The notes under the pieces were generated by a model that was given only the letters and a program-made list of their open reading frames with translations, did not search any database and was not told the origin of the DNA. From NCBI GenBank assembly GCA_035275625.1, contig DATEMK010000493.1:1-10605 (forward strand): a stretch of 10,605 bases of DNA, given 5' to 3'. Each line of letters opens with the position of its first letter. Within the stretch, counting starts at the first letter, position 1. The stretch is from DATEMK01 sp035275625 (lineage in GTDB: Bacteria; Bacteroidota; Bacteroidia; AKYH767-A; OLB10). Positions 1 through 6,990 of this stretch are shown piece by piece. The position numbers and the translations under genes are program-made.

Positions 1-423
1 AAAATATTGAAATGCTGCATCCAATAAGAAGACATCTTTGATTTGCGTCGAGCTTTTTACTTCATAGCATTTCCATTTGCCATTATCATTTACTAAAATA
101 TCGCTTGCGGTAAGCAACTCATCATATTGAAAAGTCGCCTCATAAATTATAGAAGTATTTTTATTCAATAATTCCTGCGTTGATATTACTGCCTTAGAAT
201 AGTTAAAATTTTCTGAAGGGGATGCATCCACACCTTCAGCAAATAATTTTCTTGCAAGCAGTCCTACTTCAATGCCCTTGTCAAAAATCGCCTGCTGAGC
301 TGGGGAAACAGCATCTTTCAATCCAAAATTGTGTTTAGAAAGGTACAATGCTTTTTTACATTGACAGCCTCTCAGGAAAGAAGTTTTTGATAAAATATGA
401 TTTTTAAATAATTCTTCAGGCAT
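1..423 (-). CDS. DUF2779 / PD-(D/E)XK nuclease-like protein, N-terminal part (cut by window edge)
   Basis: The reverse strand is open from ATG at 423-421 to the window edge and gives 141 residues. The N-terminus LSKTSFLRGCQCKKALYLSK (residues 11-30) has the form of DUF2779 proteins, which start with LSKSxFLxGxQCxKxLWL. It resembles the first conserved block of Cas4/RecB-type nucleases. Residues 46-64 (FDKGIEVGLLARKLFAEGV) look like the helical block that follows in that superfamily. Further on come E95, D108 (ASDIL) and E121-V-K123 (YEVKSST), which together make a PD-(D/E)XK-like active site. The biological role of DUF2779 proteins is not known; a nuclease is the inference. Upstream GTG codons remain in frame, but ATG 423 fits the family start best. 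There is no Shine-Dalgarno, which is normal for Bacteroidota. The gene is transcribed away from the recombinase on its right and is probably chromosomal flank rather than cargo. Confidence 0.75.
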   Translation of the reverse strand, partial: MPEELFKNHILSKTSFLRGCQCKKALYLSKHNFGLKDAVSPAQQAIFDKGIEVGLLARKLFAEGVDASPSENFNYSKAVISTQELLNKNTSIIYEATFQYDELLTASDILVNDNGKWKCYEVKSSTQIKDVFLLDAAFQYF

Positions 424-432
424 GTCGCAATT

Positions 433-468
433 AATCAGCACAGCTATTAAACGAGTACATAGCTGATT
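433..468. repeat. 7-bp inverted repeat upstream of the DUF2779 gene
   Basis: AATCAGC at 433-439 and GCTGATT at 462-468 are perfect inverted copies about 22 bp apart, just upstream of the leftward gene start at 423. They could be an operator or a hairpin. A 7-bp match in AT-rich DNA can also arise by chance. I see no coding potential in the rest of 424-714. Confidence 0.25.
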
Positions 469-604
469 GTATTTACAAAATAATAAAGATAATTCTTACA
501 GTTCAAGGAAAACATTTATTTAAGTATTTTATCCGAGCGAGAGTATAATATTTTCCAAAAAATCATAGTTACAGCTCTCCCTGGAAATCAAGTATTTCTA
601 TGTT

Positions 605-612
605 TATGTTTG
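605..612 (+). promoter_or_regulatory. Possible Bacteroidota -7 element (TATGTTTG)
   Basis: TATGTTTG matches the Bacteroidota -7 consensus TAnnTTTG. It lies about 100 bp upstream of the recombinase start at 715. No TTTG-like -33 element is visible at the usual spacing, so this is a weak call. Confidence 0.25.
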
Positions 613-692
613 TGGAATAGTGAAACATGGAGTTTTAAAAAATATATTCTGAACTTACTACAACCGTGAAGTATATAGTTCTTCTTTTCGTA

Positions 693-707
693 TTGCTAAG
701 TAAGCAA
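693..707. repeat. Short palindrome just before the recombinase gene
   Basis: TTGCT at 693-697 and AGCAA at 703-707 are inverted copies around a 5-bp centre, ending 8 bp before the recombinase start codon. Recombinase core sites and autoregulatory operators often have this shape. The arms are short and no second copy was found in the window, so this may be chance. Confidence 0.25.
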
Positions 708-714
708 ATATATT

Positions 715-1308
715 ATGGCAAGAAAAAATCAGTTAACCGCGTGCAGCCCTCTCCCTTGGAGTCAAACTATTAAGTTGATAGAAACATTAAAAGAAAATGG
801 TGATTACAGGTTCTCCCTGCTCATTGCTTTGGGCATTTATGCGGGCTTGCGAATCTCTGATATGCTAAATCTTCGATGGAATCAGATAATTAATTCTGAT
901 ATTCTTGACCTGCAAGAAAGAAAAACAGGAAAAATTCGGAGAGTATATCTTAATGAAAACCTGCAAAAATTAATTAGGTTATGTTATAAAAAAATTACAG
1001 AAAAAAACCCAATTGTAATTTCAGATAGCCTTGTTTTTATAAACAGATTTAATGCAAAAGTAATCAGTGTGCAATATGTGGATAGAAAACTCGCGATTTT
1101 ATTCAAACAAAACCAAATCTTCTGTCGCAATTATGGGTCGCATAGCCTACGTAAGACATTCGGAAAACAAGTATTTGAAATGCATGGTAGCACGGAAGCA
1201 TCTTTAATCCTCCTATCTGATTTATTTAATCATGCAAGTACAAAAACTACACGAAGATATATCGGTTTGGAACAAGAGAAATTTCAGCAGGCTTATATGA
1301 GTTTGTAA
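715..1308 (+). CDS. Minimal tyrosine recombinase/integrase (catalytic domain only)
   Basis: This 197-aa protein is a site-specific DNA recombinase of the phage-integrase family. The catalytic set is complete: R46 in the motif YAGLRISDMLNL, a lysine in the beta-hairpin (K70 or K73, in ERKTGK), H143-x-x-R146 (HSLRKTFG), H173 (LFNHAS) and the nucleophile Y182 (TTRRYIGL). The protein should therefore cut and rejoin DNA through a 3'-phosphotyrosine. It lacks the N-terminal SAM-like core-binding domain found in integrases of about 300-400 aa. Either it is a short stand-alone type, like the FimB/FimE invertases, or it lost its front end. I see no remnant of such a domain in the 290 bp upstream. The start ATG at 715 has no Shine-Dalgarno. 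It converges with the lipoprotein gene on the right. It is a candidate for mobility or inversion of the accessory genes that follow, but its target site is unknown. Confidence 0.9.
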   Translation: MARKNQLTACSPLPWSQTIKLIETLKENGDYRFSLLIALGIYAGLRISDMLNLRWNQIINSDILDLQERKTGKIRRVYLNENLQKLIRLCYKKITEKNPIVISDSLVFINRFNAKVISVQYVDRKLAILFKQNQIFCRNYGSHSLRKTFGKQVFEMHGSTEASLILLSDLFNHASTKTTRRYIGLEQEKFQQAYMSL

Positions 1309-1353
1309 AAAAAGTGGATAGCAATTAAATAATTATCAAAAACGTTGGTTGAA

Positions 1354-1369
1354 ATAAATTCGTATTTAT
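1354..1369. terminator. Weak AT hairpin between convergent genes
   Basis: ATAAAT at 1354-1359 and ATTTAT at 1364-1369 form a perfect 6-bp stem with a 4-nt loop, placed between the convergent recombinase and lipoprotein genes. The stem has no G-C pairs and no clear T-run follows, so terminator function is only a guess. Confidence 0.2.
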
Positions 1370-1445
1370 GCGTTATGAACTATATATCATGAAAATTGTG
1401 CTGATTCCGACTCTCTTTTATGCAATTGTCAACTTTTTTCGAATG

Positions 1446-1910
1446 CTATTTCATATTGAAAAAAATTGTTTTCAGATTCTTTAAAGAAATTTTTGCAGAA
1501 TCGTTTTCAATTACACATTCAATGGTTCTTGTTTCTTTCGTAGCGTAAATAGTCGCCTGGTAATTTAGTCGGCATGTGGTGCTGTCCGGATTGTAGCGAA
1601 CTGATTTTAATTTTACGTCAAAGCCTAACTGTAAATTTTTTTCGTAAAATTCTAAAATATTATTCTCTCCAAATTTTTTCTTGGTTGCATTGCTTGTAAA
1701 AATCATCATAGTTCGATATTGCTGGTTTATTTGTAAACGCTTGAAAAGATTTAAAAAATCTGAACCACCCATCAAAGCAGGATTTTTATATGTTAGTTGT
1801 GTTTCAGCTTTGTAACTGCTTTGTTCAACCTCTTCAGTTTTATTTTCTGACTCAGGCATACAGCCTTGTGACATTGCAAATAATAATATTGTTATTGGAA
1901 GTATTCTCAT
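1446..1910 (-). CDS. Small predicted lipoprotein, function unknown
   Basis: The 154-aa product starts with a short signal peptide: a charged MR, a hydrophobic stretch ILPITILLFA, then MSQGC with C17 as the likely lipidated residue. The sequence after it (PESENKTEEVEQ) is acidic and polar, as is usual for Bacteroidota lipoproteins exported to the outer membrane. The lipobox is imperfect, with serine at -3 and glutamine at -2, but these are tolerated in this phylum. The mature part (about residues 50-154) mixes one helix-rich stretch with several beta strands and has a single further cysteine, in TTCRLNY. The size and layout recall small NTF2-like secreted domains, but I do not recognise the family. 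It is transcribed alone and leftward, converging with the recombinase. Nothing in the context gives it a job. Lipoproteins in accessory regions sometimes act in surface exclusion, but nothing here shows that. Confidence 0.7.
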   Translation of the reverse strand: MRILPITILLFAMSQGCMPESENKTEEVEQSSYKAETQLTYKNPALMGGSDFLNLFKRLQINQQYRTMMIFTSNATKKKFGENNILEFYEKNLQLGFDVKLKSVRYNPDSTTCRLNYQATIYATKETRTIECVIENDSAKISLKNLKTIFFNMK

Positions 1911-1916
1911 GTAAAG

Positions 1917-1976
1917 TAATACGTTTAAGTAATAGCCATATTTCTTTTGAAATGGAAATTATAATAACCCGTATTA
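1917..1976. repeat. Inverted repeat TAATACG/CGTATTA upstream of the lipoprotein gene
   Basis: TAATACG at 1917-1923 and CGTATTA at 1970-1976 are perfect inverted copies in the divergent gap between the lipoprotein gene and the gene at 2069. Between them lies a smaller palindrome, ATTTC-tttt-GAAAT, at 1940-1953. These could be operator sites for one or both divergent genes. The evidence is sequence symmetry only. Confidence 0.25.
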
Positions 1977-2068
1977 TTAGATGGAGAAGTTTAGGGTTCT
2001 GCCAAGTGATACTGTTCATGTGAATTCGTGAATTTCGGACCTTCCAACTCTCCCCAGAGCATAAAAAC

Positions 2069-2713
2069 ATGGGTTATCGTGAAGAATATATTCCAGAAAG
2101 GAATTGCAAAAGATATTTTGCCCAGGATAGTTATGGGCAAGACCTGTTTTTTATTGAGCTGGTTGATGCCGGTTATCCTGAATACTTCCTTTCAGCTTCT
2201 TTGCCTACTAAAATTCTTGAGCAAGATGATTTGAAAAAGCTTCGTCAAATAATAGTTAATAAAAAAAACTCAGATGTTGCACGTTTGCATTTTATAAAGA
2301 AGTTAATTGATGCTATAAAATCTCAGCCTGAAGCAAGAAATTATTTTTTCCAAAAACATGTGTTGGATAAATTTGGAAAGTTCTCAGAAGCACTTGACCG
2401 GACCTGCGAGGCTATTATATTTAATCGAAAGCTTGAAATCCTGGTTCCGTACTCTCCCTACCAGAATTCGGAAATATTTTTGGAATTGCAAAAAAGTTAT
2501 AATCCTAACGATGATAAGTGTTCTGTTATCCAGGCTGAGAGAGAACTGTTCGAGGAAAATCTTACGAACGATAGTTTGAAGTTTTCTTATGTTGAAGTGT
2601 TTTCTAATCAGGCAAAGTATTTTTTTGAAGAGGAACGAATCGAGGAAAGGCTACTTCAATATTATTTTATGACAATAGATGATGAAATGGTTTTTCTATT
2701 TTTAATTGCATAA
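2069..2713 (+). CDS. Hypothetical protein, 214 aa
   Basis: I do not recognise this protein. It is soluble, with no signal peptide or membrane segment, and rich in charged and aromatic residues. It seems mainly helical from about residue 52 to 115 (DDLKKLRQIIVNKK, then ARLHFIKKLIDAIKSQ). A stretch around residues 100-127 (KFGKFSEALDRTCEAIIFNR, then KLEILVPY) could start a beta element. The C-terminal part is acidic (FFEEERIEERLLQYYF) and ends in a hydrophobic run (MVFLFLIA), which could mean the natural end was lost. I see no catalytic motif. The start ATG at 2069 is preceded by an A-rich stretch (ATAAAAAC). The gene lies between a lipoprotein and an hsdM remnant, so it is probably accessory DNA. 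Confidence 0.6.
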   Translation: MGYREEYIPERNCKRYFAQDSYGQDLFFIELVDAGYPEYFLSASLPTKILEQDDLKKLRQIIVNKKNSDVARLHFIKKLIDAIKSQPEARNYFFQKHVLDKFGKFSEALDRTCEAIIFNRKLEILVPYSPYQNSEIFLELQKSYNPNDDKCSVIQAERELFEENLTNDSLKFSYVEVFSNQAKYFFEEERIEERLLQYYFMTIDDEMVFLFLIA

Positions 2714-2856
2714 TCCAATTAATTCCCTTCAAGGAGTAAATTCCTTAAATCCTTTGTAATTGACATCAATTGTGCTTTTGAAATGTGCCAGGCTCCCTGA
2801 ATTAATTTAAACTTCCATTAAATTCTAATTTTCCCTTAATTTCGGACGATATTCTA

Positions 2857-2988
2857 ATGAGAAAATGGCAATTAAAGAAATCTGAACTGTATTCTTCAAT
2901 CTGGAAGCTGTGTGATGGGCTGACAGGCGGGATGGACGCAAGCCAGTGCAAGGATTATGTCCTGGTGCTATTCTGTAAAGTGCATTGA
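2857..2988 (+). pseudogene. hsdM: Remnant of a type I restriction-modification methyltransferase (HsdM N-terminus)
   Basis: This 43-codon reading frame encodes the start of a type I R-M modification subunit. KKSELYSSIWKLCDGLTGGM (residues 7-26) followed by DASQCKDYVLVLF (27-39) matches the family pattern SELYSSxWKxCDELRGGMDASQYKDYVLxLLFxKYVSDK. HsdM proteins are usually about 500-800 aa, so nearly all of the protein is missing, including the NPPY methylation motif. The break is readable. After LVLF a one-base insertion (an extra T near 2974) shifts the frame; skipping it restores VKCIEL, close to the expected VKYVSDK, and a TAA follows at once. Similarity ends there, so the rest was deleted or replaced. 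No hsdS or hsdR pieces are visible nearby. It is non-functional and marks a lost restriction system beside the present SPARTA genes. Confidence 0.8.
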
Positions 2989-3038
2989 ATTATAAATCAG
3001 CATGACAAAATTTGGATGAACTGAGATTTTAAAACCCT

Positions 3039-3707
3039 ATGCCAACAATAGCACAATCATATATTGAGGATTTAACGGATTTGATTTTCGAGCAAATTTC
3101 AGAGTACATGTCAATAAAAAAGGATGCTGAATTAATTCGTGAGCATTTTGAAAAGCGGGTAACGAAGAAACAATTTTCAAATTTTCAGGCTTTTTACTTT
3201 CGGACTATAAACCAAAGAAATTCGTTTCATTCGTCAAAGAATTTTTTTCGGGAGTTTAAAAATAATTACTCTCTTCAGGGTGTTGATGATAAATACCTTA
3301 AACACCTTGAAACAAATAAAAAGAAAATTCTAAGTCTTATTGATGATGGCAAGTTATCGGAGCTTTATTTTAGCTATTTTTTTAAAATAAAAATAGGTTC
3401 TGTTAAAAAAGATTTTGGTTCATTCTTTACGAAACTGATTCACCATTTTATGCCAGACAGATATTGCCAGGTGGACATTCCCATGAGAAGTTATTTTAAA
3501 CTTATTCATGAAAGTTATTTCATTGCATTTATTGTTATCAGCGGAGCTTTTAAAATGTGGGCAGAAAAAAATTCTATGAGAATGAAACGAATGAAAAGGT
3601 TAGTGGTCACAATAATCAAAAAAAATCAATGGCAATATGACAATATCACAGACATGAAAATTTTAAACATTATTTTTTGGTCAGTTTCAAACCCAATAAA
3701 AATTTGA
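3039..3707 (+). CDS. Hypothetical helical protein upstream of SPARTA, 222 aa
   Basis: Function is not known. The protein appears almost all helical, basic and soluble. Its best landmark is residues 127-151 (FGSFFTKLIHHFMPDR, then YCQVDIPMR), of the form S-x-x-T-K-x-x-H-x-x-x-P-x-x-Y/F-x-x-x-D. That arrangement is seen in several small helical families that resemble the helix-hairpin-helix DNA glycosylase fold. The C-terminal ITDMKILNIIFWS (residues 203-215) would suit the terminal helix of such a fold. The glycosylase comparison is from memory of motif shape and is weak; I cannot point to a full catalytic set. The basic patch RMKRMKR (181-187) could bind nucleic acid. The gene ends 110 bp before the TIR-APAZ gene, on the same strand, but a promoter-like element separates them, so co-transcription is uncertain. 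The start ATG at 3039 has no Shine-Dalgarno. Confidence 0.65.
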   Translation: MPTIAQSYIEDLTDLIFEQISEYMSIKKDAELIREHFEKRVTKKQFSNFQAFYFRTINQRNSFHSSKNFFREFKNNYSLQGVDDKYLKHLETNKKKILSLIDDGKLSELYFSYFFKIKIGSVKKDFGSFFTKLIHHFMPDRYCQVDIPMRSYFKLIHESYFIAFIVISGAFKMWAEKNSMRMKRMKRLVVTIIKKNQWQYDNITDMKILNIIFWSVSNPIKI

Positions 3708-3761
3708 AATCGTTGTGCAAAAGTCATTTCAATTCCCATGACAAATGAAACCTATTATCAG

Positions 3762-3769
3762 TATTTTTG
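3762..3769 (+). promoter_or_regulatory. Probable -7 promoter element of the SPARTA operon (TATTTTTG)
   Basis: TATTTTTG fits the Bacteroidota TAnnTTTG -7 consensus. It lies 49 bp upstream of the TIR-APAZ start, predicting a leader of about 40 nt. The -33 position holds only a partial match (TGAC). The same octamer precedes the ArsR gene at 8776. Confidence 0.45.
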
Positions 3770-3817
3770 ATGCATTCACAATTATGCAGATACCTCACGC
3801 ACTTCGATACTTAATTA

Positions 3818-5158
3818 ATGAGAAACAAAATTTTTATTAGTCATGCTAATCCTGATGACAATGACCAGGCAAGATGGTTAGGAATTCAACTTATGACACA
3901 TGGTTATGAGGTCTGGTGTGATGTGTTTAATCTTAGAGGCGGAGATAAGTTCTGGAAAGAAATAGAAAGCGAAATCCGTAATAACACTTGCAAATTTTTA
4001 TACATCCTCACAAATGGTTCAAATCAAAAGGAAGGGTGTCTTAATGAGTTGTCTGTTGCAGAAGCGGTTGAAAAGGAAGCTGACGATAAGCGTTTCATCA
4101 TTGCTTTACATTTTGACATCGAATTAAGTCACGAGAACATTAATATCAACCTCAAAAGAAAAATTGATGTTGACTTCAAAACTGACTGGAGAAAAGGACT
4201 TAATGACCTTCTTGAAATCTTCAAAGAGAATCCTGTAGTGCCGTTCAAAGATTCTCCGGATTTTGAATATATTAACCACTACTGGCAAACAATCTACCTG
4301 AATAATCGTAAAAAAATTACCCGTGAAGAATCATTTTCTTCTAATTGGTTTTCCTTCATCTCATTTCCGGAAAAACTTTATTTTCATTCCTTTCTTGGAA
4401 TGATACCGAAGGGATTTGACTGGAATACAATTAAACATCCGACCTACTACTATAAGAAGTACACTGCAACCTTTGCTGCATGTTACGATTTGACGGAGCA
4501 ATTACCGGATACTGCAAAATACAAATCTGAACAAACGTTGTCCTATGATGTAAGTAAAATATTGTTTGAAAATTATGAGGACAAATTCATTTCAAACAAA
4601 ACACTTCGTAATATTATCAATCATCTTATCAAGCAAGGCTTCACCAGGACGATGAAGAAGCGTTCGTTACTTGCATACGAAATATCCAAAGGCACTTCGT
4701 TCTGTTTTCCTGATGATGTAAATGATTACAGCAAATTCAGCTTCGGACAATTAGTGGGTAAAATAAAAGATAATGCATGGCATTATGCATTTAGCGGGTT
4801 CCCGGATTTAGTGAACAATGTTTTCGTAATTCGTTCTCACATTCTTATTTCAGATGGCAACGGTTCGTTGATACCTTCAGCTCGCACACAGCAATCGGGA
4901 CGAAGAAAGCAAGGAAAAAATTGGTGGAATCGTCATTGGAAACAAAAACTATTTTCTGCCATTTCGCTTTTGGTTGATGAAGATGGCTTACTCCGTATCC
5001 AGGTCGGTGAGGATGCTTTTGCAGTTGTGAACGGTTCACCGCTTACATTCAATGGTAACACATCTTACATTGACCCTGACGAAGCAAAAGAAGCATTGGA
5101 TGATTATCCGGAAGAAGAAGAAGGAACAATAGAAGAAACAAAAATTGAGCATGAGTGA
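3818..5158 (+). CDS. TIR-APAZ effector subunit of a SPARTA defence system
   Basis: This 446-aa protein is the NADase half of SPARTA. Residues 3-135 form a TIR domain: strand A is KIFISHANPDD (4-14), WCDVFNLRGGDKFWKEI (33-49) carries the BB loop, and CLNELSVAEA (74-83) supplies E77 at the position of the catalytic glutamate of TIR NADases. Residues of about 150-425 form the APAZ region, which takes the place of the N, L1 and PAZ domains of long Argonautes and holds the short Ago partner. It has the usual basic, aromatic segment (GRRKQGKNWWNRHWKQK, 361-377). The tail from 420 is very acidic (DEAKEALDDYPEEEEG); in studied SPARTA proteins a C-terminal tail is reported to hold the complex inactive until target binding. 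Known biochemistry of the family: a guide RNA pairs with target ssDNA, heterodimers assemble into tetramers, and TIR domains hydrolyse NAD(P)+, killing or arresting the cell. The stop overlaps the start of the Ago gene, so the two are translationally coupled. Confidence 0.93.
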   Translation: MRNKIFISHANPDDNDQARWLGIQLMTHGYEVWCDVFNLRGGDKFWKEIESEIRNNTCKFLYILTNGSNQKEGCLNELSVAEAVEKEADDKRFIIALHFDIELSHENININLKRKIDVDFKTDWRKGLNDLLEIFKENPVVPFKDSPDFEYINHYWQTIYLNNRKKITREESFSSNWFSFISFPEKLYFHSFLGMIPKGFDWNTIKHPTYYYKKYTATFAACYDLTEQLPDTAKYKSEQTLSYDVSKILFENYEDKFISNKTLRNIINHLIKQGFTRTMKKRSLLAYEISKGTSFCFPDDVNDYSKFSFGQLVGKIKDNAWHYAFSGFPDLVNNVFVIRSHILISDGNGSLIPSARTQQSGRRKQGKNWWNRHWKQKLFSAISLLVDEDGLLRIQVGEDAFAVVNGSPLTFNGNTSYIDPDEAKEALDDYPEEEEGTIEETKIEHE

Positions 5159-6662
5159 ACTCATTAATTTAGAAGAGCCAAGAGTTTTATTCGGCTTCAA
5201 TCAGAAAATGGAGGACCCGCGTGACGGGCTTACTCTTTTTGGTCCGCTTGAAAATCTTAAACCTTATGGTTTTATAAGTGGAGTGGTTAGCACTGTTGAC
5301 GGATTAATTAAGTTTAAAAATTTCCTTGAAGAAATTCAAAGACCTGTTTTCAATAAAGATAACACATCTCGTCCATTTTTCCCAGGGTTCAATTCGGTTT
5401 TCAAAATGGAATGGTCTCCTGACAAAATCTATCACATTCCTATTAATGACTCTGAATTAGGTCAATGCCTTTATGAAGAGGACAATCACACAAGAACATT
5501 CAAGACAGTTTCGCTTTTCGCTGATAAAATCATCAGTGCAAAGAAAGATGAGCATCCTGATGTAAATCTTTGGGTAGTTATTATTCCGGATAGCGTATAT
5601 GAATTGTGTCATCCACAATCACATCTTAAAGATGATTTAATTTTAACAAGAAAAGCTACAACTAAAAGCAATGCAAAAAAGTACATTAATGCTCCCTCAT
5701 TGTTTGAAGATATAAATCTTGTCTCAGAGCCTTTTGCATTTGAAGCAAATTTTCACAATCAATTAAAAGCTCGGTTGTTAAAACACACATTGCCTACACA
5801 AATAATTCGTGAAAGTACACTTGCACCACATCTTTATTTGAATCCTTTTGGTAAGCCGAAAAGAGATTTCTCCAAGATTCGTGGTCACCTGGCATGGTCA
5901 ATTTCTACTGCGGCATTTTACAAAACCGGAGGAAAGCCGTGGAAATTAGCTGACATACGGAAAGGTGTTTGCTATTTAGGTTTGGTTTATAAAAAAGATG
6001 AACGGAGCAAAGACCCTCGAAGTGCATGTTGTGCTGCTCAAATGTTTTTGGATAGCGGTGATGGATTTGTTTTCAAAGGTGCGAATGGTCCCTGGTTAAA
6101 TGAAAAATTTGGTGACTTTCATCTTAAAGAAAGACCCGCAGAACAATTAAATAAACTTGCCATTGATACTTACAAAAAAATTGAAGGTGCTCCCCCCGAA
6201 GAACTTTTTATTCACGCAAGAACAAAATTCAATGATGAAGAATGGAAAGGTTTTCAGAAAGCGGCAGCTAACAAAACAAATATAGTTGGTGTCTCCATCC
6301 GAAATGAAGCACCGTTAAAAATTTACCGTGATGACAGTAAATTTCCAATTCTTCGAGGCTCTGCTTATATAAATTCTCCTGTATCCGGATATTTATGGAC
6401 CGTTGGATTTGTGCCCCGATTGGATTCTTCATTAGCTTCCGAAGTACCCAATCCTTTATTTATAGAAATTTCAAAAGGCAATTCAAACATCAAACAAGTT
6501 TTGCAGGATGTTTTAGCTCTGACAAAACTAAATTATAACGCTTGTATTTTTGCTGATGGTAAACCTGTAACTCTTCGCTTTGCAGATGCTGTCGGAGATA
6601 TTTTGACTGCTGCACCTCTGAAAGGAGAAGAACCACCACTTTCATTCAAGTATTACATCTAA
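5151..6662 (+). CDS. Short prokaryotic Argonaute (MID-PIWI, catalytically inactive), SPARTA subunit
   Basis: This 503-aa protein is a short pAgo, the guide-binding half of SPARTA. The N-terminal PRVLFGF, then DPRDGLTLFGP (residues 10-32), is a hallmark of short pAgos. The MID region (about 130-240) holds HNQLKARLLKHTLPTQIIRE (202-221), with K206, K211 and Q217 as likely ligands of the guide 5' phosphate. PIWI covers about 245-503. Its nuclease tetrad is absent: the first strand reads CYLGLVY (274-280) with no aspartate, the usual RDG block is HARTKF (355-360), and the last block is VTLRFADAVGDI (473-484). It should bind a guide and target but not cut. The C-terminus FKYYI can reach the MID pocket as in other Argonautes. 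I chose ATG 5151, which overlaps the TIR-APAZ stop by 8 bp (ATGAGTGA). TTG at 5145 would add only two residues and is less likely. Confidence 0.94.
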   Translation: MSELINLEEPRVLFGFNQKMEDPRDGLTLFGPLENLKPYGFISGVVSTVDGLIKFKNFLEEIQRPVFNKDNTSRPFFPGFNSVFKMEWSPDKIYHIPINDSELGQCLYEEDNHTRTFKTVSLFADKIISAKKDEHPDVNLWVVIIPDSVYELCHPQSHLKDDLILTRKATTKSNAKKYINAPSLFEDINLVSEPFAFEANFHNQLKARLLKHTLPTQIIRESTLAPHLYLNPFGKPKRDFSKIRGHLAWSISTAAFYKTGGKPWKLADIRKGVCYLGLVYKKDERSKDPRSACCAAQMFLDSGDGFVFKGANGPWLNEKFGDFHLKERPAEQLNKLAIDTYKKIEGAPPEELFIHARTKFNDEEWKGFQKAAANKTNIVGVSIRNEAPLKIYRDDSKFPILRGSAYINSPVSGYLWTVGFVPRLDSSLASEVPNPLFIEISKGNSNIKQVLQDVLALTKLNYNACIFADGKPVTLRFADAVGDILTAAPLKGEEPPLSFKYYI

Positions 6663-6685
6663 GTTCACTCAATTCAACATTTCAT

Positions 6686-6704
6686 AAAAAAGAAATATTT
6701 TTTT
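6686..6704. terminator. A/T-rich hairpin after the SPARTA operon
   Basis: AAAAAA at 6686-6691 faces TTTTTTT at 6698-6704 across a 6-nt centre, 24 bp after the Argonaute stop. It ends in a T-run on the plus strand, so it could act as a weak terminator. The stem has no G-C pairs. Confidence 0.35.
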
Positions 6705-6783
6705 CATTCAGTTACATTTTTGGTTTTCTGACTTTACCGTTCAAAATAATTCATAAAATCTATTCTCGTAGAATCATTTGCTG

Positions 6784-6807
6784 TATTGGATTGCAGCCGA
6801 TTCAATA
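6784..6807. repeat. 9-bp stem hairpin in the intergenic region
   Basis: TATTGGATT (6784-6792) pairs with GATTCAATA (6799-6807) around the loop GCAGCC. The stem has seven Watson-Crick and two G-U pairs. No T-run follows on either strand, so it is not an obvious terminator. The wobble pairs favour an RNA structure over a protein-binding palindrome. Confidence 0.4.
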
Positions 6808-6903
6808 ATATAAAAATATTCGATTTAATTTAATGTATTTTCAATCACAAAAACAAGTAAAACGCTATATATATTTTTATTTCTTAAATAATGTAAAAAA
6901 GTA

Positions 6904-6934
6904 TTTTATATAAGCTTTATTTTTCGTAAATTTG
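6904..6934 (+). promoter_or_regulatory. Likely Bacteroidota promoter for the HTH gene
   Basis: TAAATTTG at 6927-6934 fits the -7 consensus TAnnTTTG. TTTT at 6904-6907 matches three of four bases of the -33 element TTTG, with the expected 19-bp spacing. Transcription would start near 6941, leaving a leader of about 70 nt that contains the nested hairpin at 6991-7034. Confidence 0.5.
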
Positions 6935-6990
6935 TTTTATATTTATATATATAGTTAATGCATCACATTCACCTTATTCATATCGTAAAT

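Noticed and set aside
1790..2070. Overlapping open frames on both strands around the lipoprotein gene start
   Set aside because: They have low-complexity, hydrophobic translations with no family look and are shadows of the lipoprotein gene and the AT-rich gap.
2030..2848. Repeated AATTTCGGAC before the 2069 gene and before the hsdM remnant
   Set aside because: A 10-bp repeat in 10 kb of biased sequence is not significant, and flanks do not match.
3039..3707. Calling this gene a DNA glycosylase
   Set aside because: Only one motif shape is suggestive and no catalytic residue set can be identified.
5145..5150. TTG start for the Argonaute gene
   Set aside because: ATG 5151 is in the same frame six bases later and gives the usual short-pAgo N-terminus and a tidy 8-bp overlap.
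6680..6960. CRISPR-like or iteron array in the AT-rich gap
   Set aside because: No regularly spaced direct repeats of useful length are present; only A/T runs and isolated hairpins.
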